Notes under the pieces: model-generated
Seen by the model: the letters and a program-made list of their open reading frames with translations, nothing else
The model's database searches: none
Told to the model about the DNA's origin: nothing
Shown here: piece by piece, positions 24,387-32,065 of the stretch
Layout: each line of letters opens with the position of its first letter
How positions within the stretch are numbered: position 1 is the stretch's first letter
Program-made: the position numbers and the translations under genes
Assembly (NCBI RefSeq): GCF_020686965.1
Contig: NZ_JAJEPS010000021.1
Span: 1-45,468, forward strand
Reading direction: 5' to 3'
Length of the DNA: 45,468 nucleotides
DNA from: Hominiventricola filiformis
GTDB taxonomy: Bacteria > Bacillota > Clostridia > Lachnospirales > Lachnospiraceae

Positions 24387-24425
24387 TGCTAAATCTTTTT
24401 CTGTCATGCTAAAGAAAGGTATAAT
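24387..24425 (+). promoter_or_regulatory. Paired TGCTA half-sites and -10 box ahead of the methyltransferase operon
   Basis: TGCTA occurs at 24387-24391 and 24407-24411, 20 bp apart, and TATAAT (24420-24425) follows the second after 8 bp with no -35 box. The layout matches the site at 18371-18410. It is probably the activation site of one or both AraC regulators. A related TTGTGC lies a further 26 bp upstream. Confidence 0.65.
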
Positions 24426-24518
24426 CATCTAGTTTTTTGGAGACCTTTGTTCATGAAAAAAAATACAAATAATGTAAAATATAATCATCAAGAGGAACAA
24501 AGCTAAGGAGGTTAAAAA

Positions 24519-25565
24519 GTGTACGCACCAGATTCGACATTGAGAGACAGAACATTTGACCGTTTGAAAAAAAGCATAGATGGAAAACCATCCGATGGGC
24601 ATAGTGTTTTCTTTTATTATACATATCCTTTTTTTCAAAATGTAACAGGTGTAGATCTGCAGGAGTATTATCATAAACCGGAAGTAATGTTAGAAGTTCA
24701 GCAAGAAGTGTATGAAATGTTGGACAATTGCGGAAGCTTTGCTCCGGATACAGGTGCAGTTGCGGAGTGCACTGGATTGGGCGGACAGGTGAGATTTGAT
24801 GCACATGGTTTTATCTCTGTAAAAGAAATGGAAATTGAAACCCTGGAAGATGTTTTACAGATGAAACCAGGTGATCCCTGGGGAGACAATTATATGCGCA
24901 TTGGTTTGGAAACTTTTCAGTATATGCTGGAAAATGCACCAAAACATATTAAGGTAAATCCGCCAGTTCTTCATGGACCATTTACGGTAGCTGCTCAGCT
25001 ACGAGGAATCAGTCAGATGTGCATGGATATTCTAGTGGAACCAGACATTGCAGAAGCATTGTTGGAAGTGTGCACAGAGACTTCAATTAATTATTTAAAA
25101 GAGATAGAAAAGGTAATGGGCGGTCCGCTGCACCACATTCTGGTTGGCGATGATATTTCCTCCTTTTTAAGTAAAAATCAGTATCGGGAATGGGTATTGC
25201 CATACTATGAAAAAATTTTCAAAGAATTCCCGAATATGCAACGCTGGTTGCACAACGATGCAAACGCCGCCCATCTTTTTTCTGAGATCAAAGATGGAGG
25301 ATGGGATGCATGGCAGTATGCACCGTCTATTGATCCACTGGCTGCACTGGAGGGAAGTGAAGGAAAAGTTACACTTCTGGGAGGATTGAATCCGGTTGCA
25401 CTTCAGAAAAAAACACCAGAAGAGACATATGATCTTTGTATAGAAACATTAAAAGGTTTCAAAGGAAACAACAAACTGGTGCTTGGACCTGGAGGATCTG
25501 TAAATCAGGTTCCGATCGAGAATTTGAAAGCAATTTTGAAAGCTGCAGATGACTATAAGATTTAA
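24519..25565 (+). CDS. Uroporphyrinogen-decarboxylase-family methyltransferase (probable substrate:corrinoid methyltransferase, MT1)
   Basis: This 348-residue TIM-barrel protein belongs to the UROD/MtaA/CmuA superfamily. In anaerobes its members take a methyl group from a methylated substrate onto a corrinoid protein. Its neighbours decide the role: the next two genes encode a methylcorrinoid:tetrahydrofolate methyltransferase and a corrinoid protein. Visible elements are FAPDTGAVAECTGLGGQV, PPVLHGPFTVAAQLRG, HHILVGDDISSF, RWLHNDANAAHL near residues 241-252 and LGGLNPVAL. Where MtaA/MtbA relatives carry HxC zinc ligands, this one has HND, so substrate activation may differ. It starts at GTG after AAGGAGG with ideal spacing. 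The substrate is probably an O-methyl ether. Heme synthesis is unlikely in this context. Confidence 0.82.
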   Translation: MYAPDSTLRDRTFDRLKKSIDGKPSDGHSVFFYYTYPFFQNVTGVDLQEYYHKPEVMLEVQQEVYEMLDNCGSFAPDTGAVAECTGLGGQVRFDAHGFISVKEMEIETLEDVLQMKPGDPWGDNYMRIGLETFQYMLENAPKHIKVNPPVLHGPFTVAAQLRGISQMCMDILVEPDIAEALLEVCTETSINYLKEIEKVMGGPLHHILVGDDISSFLSKNQYREWVLPYYEKIFKEFPNMQRWLHNDANAAHLFSEIKDGGWDAWQYAPSIDPLAALEGSEGKVTLLGGLNPVALQKKTPEETYDLCIETLKGFKGNNKLVLGPGGSVNQVPIENLKAILKAADDYKI

Positions 25566-25578
25566 AAGAGGATAAGAA

Positions 25579-26382
25579 ATGATTATTATTGGTGAGAAAA
25601 TTAATGGTTCTATTCCGGCAGTGGCTGAAGCAATAGCAAAAAGAGATGCGGATTTTATTCGTGCTCGTGCAAAAGCACAGGATGAAGCGGGGGCTACATA
25701 TATTGATGTTTGTGCTTCTGTTCCGGAAAATGAAGAAATCGAGGTTCTTCGTTGGTTGATTGAACAGGTACAAAGTGTAACTGAACTGCCGATTTGCGTA
25801 GATTCCCCAAGCCCACATAGTTGTGTAGCGGCCATGAAATTCTGCAACAAACCTGGAATCATTAATTCTGTATCTGGAGAAGGGGAAAAGATGGATATCA
25901 TTTTCCCAGCGATTGCGGATACAAAATGGCAGTGTATAGCACTTTTGTGTGCCAAAGGTATTCCGACCAGTGCACAGGATAGATTGGATGTATTTCACAA
26001 TATTATATCAAAAGCTGAAAAGTATGGAATTACACCGGAAAGATTTTATGTTGATCCATTGGTTGAAATGCTCTGCACTTCTGAGGATGGCATCAAAATG
26101 GTGACAGATGTTATTAGAAGCATTAAAGAAGAATACCCGCAAATTCATATTGTCGGAGCTGCAAGTAATGTCTCTTTTAATTTACCGGCCAGGAAACTTT
26201 TGAATCAGACATTTACAGTGCTGGCAATGAATGCAGGAATGGATGCTGCGGTTCTGGATCCTCTGAATAGAGATCTGATGGGAATGATATATGCAACAGA
26301 AGCAATGCTTGGCATGGACGATTATTGTATGGAATACATTTCTGCATACAGAAAAGGAATTTTTGGAACTGCAAAAAAATAG
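25579..26382 (+). CDS. Methylcorrinoid:tetrahydrofolate methyltransferase (MeTr/DHPS-like, MT2)
   Basis: This 267-residue pterin-binding TIM barrel resembles AcsE/MtvA-type methyltransferases. It begins MIIIGEKINGSIPAV, typical of the family. Pterin-site elements follow: YIDVCAS near residue 48, ICVDSPSPH near 73, NSVSGEG near 95, FYVDPLVEML, and VGAASNVSFNLPARKLLN near 193, which in MeTr holds the Asn that activates N5. It should move the methyl group from the corrinoid protein to tetrahydrofolate, feeding one-carbon metabolism or acetogenesis. It lies 13 bp after the UROD-family gene and 14 bp before the corrinoid protein gene. Confidence 0.88.
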   Translation: MIIIGEKINGSIPAVAEAIAKRDADFIRARAKAQDEAGATYIDVCASVPENEEIEVLRWLIEQVQSVTELPICVDSPSPHSCVAAMKFCNKPGIINSVSGEGEKMDIIFPAIADTKWQCIALLCAKGIPTSAQDRLDVFHNIISKAEKYGITPERFYVDPLVEMLCTSEDGIKMVTDVIRSIKEEYPQIHIVGAASNVSFNLPARKLLNQTFTVLAMNAGMDAAVLDPLNRDLMGMIYATEAMLGMDDYCMEYISAYRKGIFGTAKK

Positions 26383-26396
26383 AAAGGAGAGATAAA

Positions 26397-27044
26397 ATGA
26401 GTAAATTAGATGAATTATCTCAGGCGGTAGAAGCGGGAAAAGCAAAACTTGTACCAGCTCTTGTTCAGGCAGCTCTGGACGAGGGGAACAGCGCTACGGA
26501 TGTTTTGAATGTTGGTATGATTGATGCAATGGATCGCGTCGGGGAAAAATTTAAAAATGGAGACATTTTTGTTCCGGAAATGATGATTGCGGCTAGAGCA
26601 ATGAAAACTGGTGTCGAAATTTTGAAACCATATCTTGCAAGTTCTGGTTCTGCGTTTATTGGAAAGTATGTAATGGGAACAGTGTATGGAGATTTGCATG
26701 ATATTGGCAAAAACCTTGTCATTATGATGATTGAGGCTGCGGGATTTGAAGTTATCGATCTTGGAATTGATGTGCCGGTTGAAAAGTTTGTGGAGGCGGT
26801 GGAAAATGATCCGGAAGTTAAGATTGTTGGAGTATCTGCATTGCTGACAACAACGATGCCGGCAATGAAAGAAACCGTTGAAGCTCTGAATGAATCAGCT
26901 GTGCGGGATCGATTCAAAATTATGGTTGGTGGTGCACCTGTTACACAGGAATTCGCTGATGAAATAAAAGCAGACGTATATACTGCGGATGCAGCAAGTG
27001 CTGCACAGAAAGCAAAAGAACTCGTACTTGGACTTGCTGGCTAA
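26397..27044 (+). CDS. Corrinoid (cobalamin-binding) methyl-carrier protein
   Basis: This 215-residue protein has the two-domain form of MtaC/MtvC/MtbC carriers. Residues 1-85 are the helical cap (LVPALVQAALDEGNSATDVLNVGMI, then GEKFKNGDIFVPEMMIAARAM). The Rossmann-like B12 domain follows with the DxHxxG motif as GDLHDIGKNL, in which His about residue 101 would be the lower cobalt ligand. GVSALLTTTMPAMK and MVGGAPVT complete the site. I chose ATG 26397 after AAAGGAGAG; an upstream in-frame ATG lies inside the preceding gene. It shuttles methyl groups between the two neighbouring methyltransferases. Confidence 0.93.
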   Translation: MSKLDELSQAVEAGKAKLVPALVQAALDEGNSATDVLNVGMIDAMDRVGEKFKNGDIFVPEMMIAARAMKTGVEILKPYLASSGSAFIGKYVMGTVYGDLHDIGKNLVIMMIEAAGFEVIDLGIDVPVEKFVEAVENDPEVKIVGVSALLTTTMPAMKETVEALNESAVRDRFKIMVGGAPVTQEFADEIKADVYTADAASAAQKAKELVLGLAG

Positions 27045-27103
27045 TAGCGGCAAGTTACAATAAAAACAAATCAATATTATTCCATTAATAGGAGGACAAA
27101 AAA

Positions 27104-28219
27104 ATGGCATTAAATGATGTACCAAAATTAATCTACAGCAATGACGGGAAGATGAGTTTCGAAGACACTAAAGTTGGTCGGATGAAAAAAGAGATTTTCG
27201 ATGCAACAGAAGAACAGCTTGATGAGATGCTTGCTGAATTTGGTTTTCCGTGTGACCCGCAGTTTGGAGCACCGGGAATGTATATCCAGACTACGATCCG
27301 TAAAGATCTGAAAGAAGAACAGAAGAAAAATGATGTGGTTCTGATCCCTGTTGGATGTACTGAAATGCATGGAGATCATACTGTTTCTGCAATGGATACA
27401 TTTTTTGTAACCTGTATCTGTGAGGGAGTTCGTCGTTACACAGCAAAGAAAGGTTATCCGACTGCAATTGCTCTTCCGCCGCTTAACTATGGATGCCATC
27501 CGCTGCATCATATGGGTATGCCTGGAACTATCGTTGTTCACGAAGATATTGTTATCGGACAGCTTGAAGATGTAATGCTTGGTCTTTGGAACGATGGATA
27601 TCGTAAACAGATCATTATTAACAATCATGGTCAGTTCTGGGTAATTGAGTCTGCATTACAGCGTTTCTGCAAACAGTATCAGTTACCGGGAATCTTCCGT
27701 GCAATCGATTGGCATCGAGCAGTGCGTGAAATGTTCGCAATAAAACGTGATGGTGGACTGTATGATACTCCGTTTACTCATGCTGATGAAGCAGAGACAT
27801 CTTGCGGACTGTATCTGTTCCCGAAAATGTGCAATATGGATTATGCCGTTGACACTGATCCGATGAGCCTTATGAAAGAAGATGGTGGTCATTTTGATAA
27901 CTCTGTAGATAGTTACCGTCGACCGTCCAGATGGTCAGAAGGTGAAGGACATTCTGCAATGGAAATCTACGCTACACCGGAAGGCGTTGTTGGACATCCG
28001 ACCAGAGCAACTGTAGAAAAAGCAAAACGTCCGCTGCTTTGTATTATGAAATATATTGTTATGCTGATTGATGAGTATCTGGATTCTTATCCGGTAGGAA
28101 CTACTCCGAAGCCGGAGGCAATGACTCTTCGTACTACTGAGGAGATGGAACCGTACATGAAAGAGCCGTTTACTGAAGGATGGCGTTCAGTTTACGGAAT
28201 CAATAAATTTGTATATTAA
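27104..28219 (+). CDS. Creatininase-family hydrolase (IolN-like candidate)
   Basis: This 371-residue metal-dependent hydrolase is longer than classical creatininases (about 260). Family metal-site motifs are present: PVGCTEMHGDHT near residues 82-92 (usual form PxGSxEqHGpH), NNHGQF near 172 (usual NGHGGN) and HADEAETS near 225-232 (usual HAGexETS). Beyond creatinine, family members open other rings; Thermotoga IolN hydrolyses a diketo-inositol ring and works with an MDR dehydrogenase. Two MDR dehydrogenases lie in this island, so C-C hydrolysis of an oxidised cyclitol is my favoured role. Start: ATG after AGGAGG. The exact reaction is unproven. Confidence 0.75.
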   Translation: MALNDVPKLIYSNDGKMSFEDTKVGRMKKEIFDATEEQLDEMLAEFGFPCDPQFGAPGMYIQTTIRKDLKEEQKKNDVVLIPVGCTEMHGDHTVSAMDTFFVTCICEGVRRYTAKKGYPTAIALPPLNYGCHPLHHMGMPGTIVVHEDIVIGQLEDVMLGLWNDGYRKQIIINNHGQFWVIESALQRFCKQYQLPGIFRAIDWHRAVREMFAIKRDGGLYDTPFTHADEAETSCGLYLFPKMCNMDYAVDTDPMSLMKEDGGHFDNSVDSYRRPSRWSEGEGHSAMEIYATPEGVVGHPTRATVEKAKRPLLCIMKYIVMLIDEYLDSYPVGTTPKPEAMTLRTTEEMEPYMKEPFTEGWRSVYGINKFVY

Positions 28220-28235
28220 TTAATATACCCTATTA

Positions 28236-28259
28236 TGGCCACACTTTAAAGTGTGGCCA
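28236..28259. promoter_or_regulatory. Perfect 24-bp palindrome ahead of the transketolase genes
   Basis: TGGCCACACTTT is followed at once by its exact complement. In RNA it makes a strong hairpin, but only A residues follow, so it is not an ordinary forward terminator. It could be an mRNA processing or stabilising element or a protein-binding site. Confidence 0.6.
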
Positions 28260-28280
28260 AAAAAGAAATCAGGTGAAATC

Positions 28281-29081
28281 ATGTTAAAGGAAAAAGCGCA
28301 GGAATTGCGTAAGAAAACATTTGAGACTATTTACAACGCAGGAGGAGGACATTATGGCGGCTCTCTTTCTGCTATTGAAATAATGACAACTCTTTATTAC
28401 GATGTTATGAATCTTCGACCACAGGAACCGACTTGGCCTGACAGAGATAGATTTATCCTTTGCAAGGGTCATGCAGGACCTCCTCTTTATGTGATTTTAG
28501 CCGATCGAGGATTTATTGATCCGGAAAGATTAAAAGAGTTAGATGTGAATGGAGGCAGCCTCCCGAAACATGTTGATCGTTTGAAAGTACAGGGAATTGA
28601 TTATTCTTCTGGTCCGTTAGGACAGGGACTTTCTGTCGCATGTGGTATGGCATCAGCAGCAAAGCTGGACAATAAAGATCTGTATGTATATGCCCTGATG
28701 GGTGATGGTGAGTTAGATGAAGGTCAGATTTGGGAAGCAGCTATGACAGCAGCTCATTATAAATTAGATAATTTAGTAGCTATCGTCGACAGAAATATGA
28801 ATCAGATTGATGGAACCACAGAAGATGTAATGGCTTTGGAACCATTACCTGAAAAGTGGGAAGCATTTGGATGGCATGTACAGGTAGTTGACGGTCATGA
28901 TACCGATGCAATCAAAGAGGCAATTAATACAGCAAAAGCCATGAAAGAAAAACCAAGTGTGATTATCGCAAATACGATCAAAGGTAAAGGTATTTCGTTC
29001 ATGGAAAATCAGTATAAATGGCATAGCGGACAGATTACTGAAGAGCAGTTTGTCCAGGGTATGCGTGAGTTGGAAGTGTAG
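28281..29081 (+). CDS. Transketolase-like N-terminal subunit
   Basis: This 266-residue protein is the thiamine-diphosphate-binding half of a two-subunit transketolase. The substrate-side start AGGGHYGGSLSAIEI, then KGHAGPPLY, and the ThDP/Mg motif GDGELDEGQIWEAAM near residue 140 through VDRN are complete. The next gene supplies the other half. Split transketolases serve both the pentose phosphate route and special sugar pathways, such as apulose phosphate and sulfofructose cleavage. Its place inside a catabolic operon suggests a dedicated ketose substrate. I chose ATG 28281 after AGGTG; an upstream GTG lies inside the palindrome. Confidence 0.92.
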   Translation: MLKEKAQELRKKTFETIYNAGGGHYGGSLSAIEIMTTLYYDVMNLRPQEPTWPDRDRFILCKGHAGPPLYVILADRGFIDPERLKELDVNGGSLPKHVDRLKVQGIDYSSGPLGQGLSVACGMASAAKLDNKDLYVYALMGDGELDEGQIWEAAMTAAHYKLDNLVAIVDRNMNQIDGTTEDVMALEPLPEKWEAFGWHVQVVDGHDTDAIKEAINTAKAMKEKPSVIIANTIKGKGISFMENQYKWHSGQITEEQFVQGMRELEV

Positions 29082-29090
29082 GTGAACACT

Positions 29091-30035
29091 ATGAGAAAAC
29101 TTGGTGAAGAAAGAGATACTAAAACAACTTATGGTGAAACTATTACTGCTCTTGGTAAGGAATATCCCGAGATCGTGGCAGTAGAAGCAGACTTAATGAA
29201 AGCTTCAGGAAGTGATTTGTTTAAAGAAACATTTCCGGAAAGAATGTTTAATGTAGGTATTGCTGAACAGGATGCACTTAGTTTTGGCGCGGGACTTGCA
29301 GCAATGGGAAAAACTCCTTTTGTAAGTGGGTTTGCATGTTTTGTGGCACAACGTGCATGTGACCAGGCACAGAACTCGATTGCCTATAATGATTTTAATG
29401 TAAAAGTAATTGGAACTTATGCAGGACTGACCAGCGAAAAAAATGGTGGTACACATATTTCTATTGATGATGTGGCAATTTACCGTAACATGCCAAGATT
29501 TCAGGTATTTGATCCAGGAGATGCAAATGAGTTTGAAGCTGTTTTGAGATATGCAGCTGAACATGAAGGCCCTGTATATATACGTTCTAATAAAGGAAAA
29601 TTCCGGACATTTACAACAAAAGGAGAAAAGTTTGTACCGGGCAAAGCAGTTGTTCTGAATGAAGGTACAGATATTGGACTTATTACCTCTGGTATTACCA
29701 CTAATGAAGGTATCAAAGCAGTGGAAGAACTTGAGGCCCGTGGTATTCATGTATATCACATGCACATGCCGAGTATTAAACCAATTGACAGAGAAGCAAT
29801 TGTTGATATGGCGAAGAAGACGGGCATGATTATAACCGTTGAGAATCATACGATTTATGGAGGCCTGGGAAGTGCAGTGGCAGAGGTCCTTTGTGAGGAG
29901 TATCCGGCAAGACTTGTACGATTAGGATTCCAGGATCATTTTGGAGAGACTGCAAAATTAAACTATATGATGCATAAATATGGAATTGATAAAGATGCGA
30001 TCATTGCTAAGATAACTGATAGTGTAGAAAAATAA
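29091..30035 (+). CDS. Transketolase-like C-terminal subunit
   Basis: This 314-residue protein carries the pyrimidine-binding and C-terminal domains that complete the enzyme encoded just before. Typical elements are TTYGETITALGKEYPEIVAVEADL, FNVGIAEQDALSFGAGLAAMG with the catalytic Glu, VIGTYAGLTSEKNGGTH, and GPVYIRSNKGK. The C-terminal domain has VENHTIYGGLGSAVAEVL. It begins 9 bp after the stop of the first subunit. I preferred ATG 29091 over GTG 29082, which immediately follows that stop and overlaps the AGGTG ribosome site. Confidence 0.92.
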   Translation: MRKLGEERDTKTTYGETITALGKEYPEIVAVEADLMKASGSDLFKETFPERMFNVGIAEQDALSFGAGLAAMGKTPFVSGFACFVAQRACDQAQNSIAYNDFNVKVIGTYAGLTSEKNGGTHISIDDVAIYRNMPRFQVFDPGDANEFEAVLRYAAEHEGPVYIRSNKGKFRTFTTKGEKFVPGKAVVLNEGTDIGLITSGITTNEGIKAVEELEARGIHVYHMHMPSIKPIDREAIVDMAKKTGMIITVENHTIYGGLGSAVAEVLCEEYPARLVRLGFQDHFGETAKLNYMMHKYGIDKDAIIAKITDSVEK

Positions 30036-30061
30036 GTTATGGTTGCTATAGGGGGGAAAAT

Positions 30062-31132
30062 ATGCAGAATATTCCTAAAAAAATGAAAGCAATGGTGCTG
30101 ACCGCATACAATGAACTGGAACTTCAAGAAGTACCAGTACCAGTACCAGGTCCGAATGAAGTACTGTGTAAAATTCATTCGGTTGCTATCTGCGGTTCCG
30201 ATCCACAGATTATCCGTGGTGACAGACCAGGTGAGTGGCCCCAACAGTTTCCACATATTCTTGGACATGAATGGGCAGGTGAAGTTGTCGCCCTTGGTGA
30301 AAATGTAAAAGAATACAAAATTGGTGACCGCGTAGCCGGCGAAGCACATGCGGGATGCGGATATTGTAAAAATTGTTTATCAGGAAATTACACCATTTGT
30401 CTGAATTATGGAAAATCTGAAACAGGTGCTCGTCACTATGGTTTTAACTATAATGGAGCAAACTGTGAGTATAATACTTATTTTACCAAGGCGATTCATA
30501 AGATTCCTGATGATTTAAGTTATGATTATGCTTCATTGGTTGATATTTGTGGTGTTGCACTTCACTGTGTAGAACTGACAGGGGTAACCCCTGCTGGTAC
30601 AGTAGCGATTTTTGGACCTGGTCCTGCTGGAATTGCACTAATGCAGATAGTGAAAGGGCTTGGATGTGCGAGAACAATTATGATTGGCCGTGGAGACAGA
30701 TTGCAGCATGCAAAAGAAGTTGGTGCTGATTATATTGTCGATATAAACAAAGAAGATCCAGTAGAGGCAGTGAAAGCAATCACGGGTGGCTTTGGAGCAG
30801 ACGAGATATTTGAGTGTTCAGGAGCATCTGTGGCACCAGTTCAGGCAGTGAAAATGTTAAAACGTGGTGGACGTTTAGGTCTGATTGGTCATTACCATGA
30901 TCCGGAATTAAAATTCCCTAATCTGGTGGATCTTATTAGTAATGAGATTTCTATCTTTGGTAGCCGTGCAAATCCTGGAGTATCTGAAAAAGTAATCTCT
31001 ATGCTGGAACGTAAAGTAATTGATGGAAGTACACTTGTGACGCATACTTTTCCACTGGAACAGTACAAAGAGGCACTGGATGTATTTGTCGGAAGAAAAG
31101 ATCATAGTTTGAAGGTAGTTATTAACCCTTAA
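30062..31132 (+). CDS. Zinc-dependent MDR-family dehydrogenase (second paralogue)
   Basis: This 356-residue sorbitol-dehydrogenase-like enzyme has CGSDP and GHEWAG for the catalytic zinc, GCGYCKNCLSGNYTIC for the structural zinc and GPGPAGIALMQI for NAD(P) binding near residue 185. It resembles the dehydrogenase at 22254-23300, so the pathway probably has two oxidation steps on related molecules, or an oxidation and a reduction. A short triple repeat of GTACCA encodes VPVPVPGP near residue 24. Start: ATG after AGGGGGG, 26 bp from the transketolase. Confidence 0.88.
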   Translation: MQNIPKKMKAMVLTAYNELELQEVPVPVPGPNEVLCKIHSVAICGSDPQIIRGDRPGEWPQQFPHILGHEWAGEVVALGENVKEYKIGDRVAGEAHAGCGYCKNCLSGNYTICLNYGKSETGARHYGFNYNGANCEYNTYFTKAIHKIPDDLSYDYASLVDICGVALHCVELTGVTPAGTVAIFGPGPAGIALMQIVKGLGCARTIMIGRGDRLQHAKEVGADYIVDINKEDPVEAVKAITGGFGADEIFECSGASVAPVQAVKMLKRGGRLGLIGHYHDPELKFPNLVDLISNEISIFGSRANPGVSEKVISMLERKVIDGSTLVTHTFPLEQYKEALDVFVGRKDHSLKVVINP

Positions 31133-31166
31133 AGGGAATTAAAGAAAATAGAAGGGATGGATTCCT

Positions 31167-32063
31167 ATGAGTGATAAGTTTTTACGACGTTCGTTGTTAT
31201 ATGTTCCGGGAAGCTCTCAGAAAATGATTAGTAAAGCACAAACGATAACAGCGGATGCAGTAATCTTTGATTTGGAAGATGCCGTTAGTATTTCTGAGAA
31301 AGATCAGGCAAGAGACAATGTTACGAGAGCACTTTCTGAGATGAAAAACTCAGGAAAAGAGATTATTGTCCGGATTAATGCAATGGATACTCTTTGGGGA
31401 TATAAGGATATAATGGCAATTGCCAGCTTATATCCAGACGCAATTATTCTTCCTAAGGCAAATGAAAATTCGTTGATTACTGCAGATATGATGCTGGGGG
31501 CAATGGAGAAAGAACTTGGTGCAGAATTATATACAATAAAATTGATTCCGTTATTTGAAACGACATATTCAATTGCAAATGCATATCAGGTTCTTGGCGC
31601 AACACCTAGAATTGACGGTGTACAGCTTGGTGCAGAAGATTTAACCAAAGAACAGGAAATCACACGCACCACTAGCGGGGCAGAGATTCTTTATGCAAGA
31701 CAGCAGCTTGCTATGGCTGCCCGTGCTAGATGTATTGATATTATTGATACACCGTATACTGGAATTAAAGATTTGGATGGTTTGAAAAAAGATACAGAAC
31801 TTGTTAAATCTATTGGATTTACAGGAAAAACATGTATTCATCCAACACATATTGAAGTGATCAATGAAGTATTTTCCCCGACTGCTGAAGAAATAGAAAA
31901 TGCAAATGGCATTTTAGCGGCATTTGAGGAAGCTATTAATGATGGTAAAGGTGCCTGCATGTATAAGAATAAGATGGTAGATGCTCCAGTGGCAGAACGT
32001 GCAGAGCGCATCATAAAAAAAGCAAAACGAATTCAAACACAGGGGATTGAAAGGAGAGTATAA
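31167..32063 (+). CDS. CitE-like HpcH/HpaI family lyase (malyl-/citramalyl-CoA lyase type)
   Basis: This 298-residue TIM barrel of the citrate lyase beta-subunit family begins RRSLLYVPGSSQKMISKA, as CitE proteins do. The Mg site is visible as FDLEDAV near residue 35 and in the Glu/Asp of LGAEDLTKE near 155. IPLFETT and GKTCIHPTHIEVIN complete the family pattern. Such enzymes cleave 3-hydroxyacyl-CoAs to an acyl-CoA and a 2-oxo acid such as glyoxylate. The citrate lyase alpha and gamma partners are absent, so it works alone. It lies 2 bp from a CoA-acylating aldehyde dehydrogenase, which could supply the CoA thioester it cleaves. Confidence 0.85.
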   Translation: MSDKFLRRSLLYVPGSSQKMISKAQTITADAVIFDLEDAVSISEKDQARDNVTRALSEMKNSGKEIIVRINAMDTLWGYKDIMAIASLYPDAIILPKANENSLITADMMLGAMEKELGAELYTIKLIPLFETTYSIANAYQVLGATPRIDGVQLGAEDLTKEQEITRTTSGAEILYARQQLAMAARARCIDIIDTPYTGIKDLDGLKKDTELVKSIGFTGKTCIHPTHIEVINEVFSPTAEEIENANGILAAFEEAINDGKGACMYKNKMVDAPVAERAERIIKKAKRIQTQGIERRV

Positions 32064-32065
32064 TA

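Noticed and set aside
24519..25565. Assignment as heme-pathway uroporphyrinogen decarboxylase (HemE)
   Set aside because: No heme genes are near, the sequence is of the methyltransferase type, and corrinoid partners follow directly.
26325..26396. Upstream ATG extension of the corrinoid protein
   Set aside because: It lies within the preceding methyltransferase gene and gives an atypical N-terminus; ATG 26397 has a good ribosome site.
28236..28265. Palindrome read as a forward terminator
   Set aside because: An A run, not a T run, follows the stem, and the transketolase genes directly downstream lack an evident promoter.
30130..30150. Triple GTACCA repeat as a regulatory or recombination signal
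   Set aside because: It is in frame and encodes VPVPVPGP, a normal proline-rich turn near the start of MDR enzymes.
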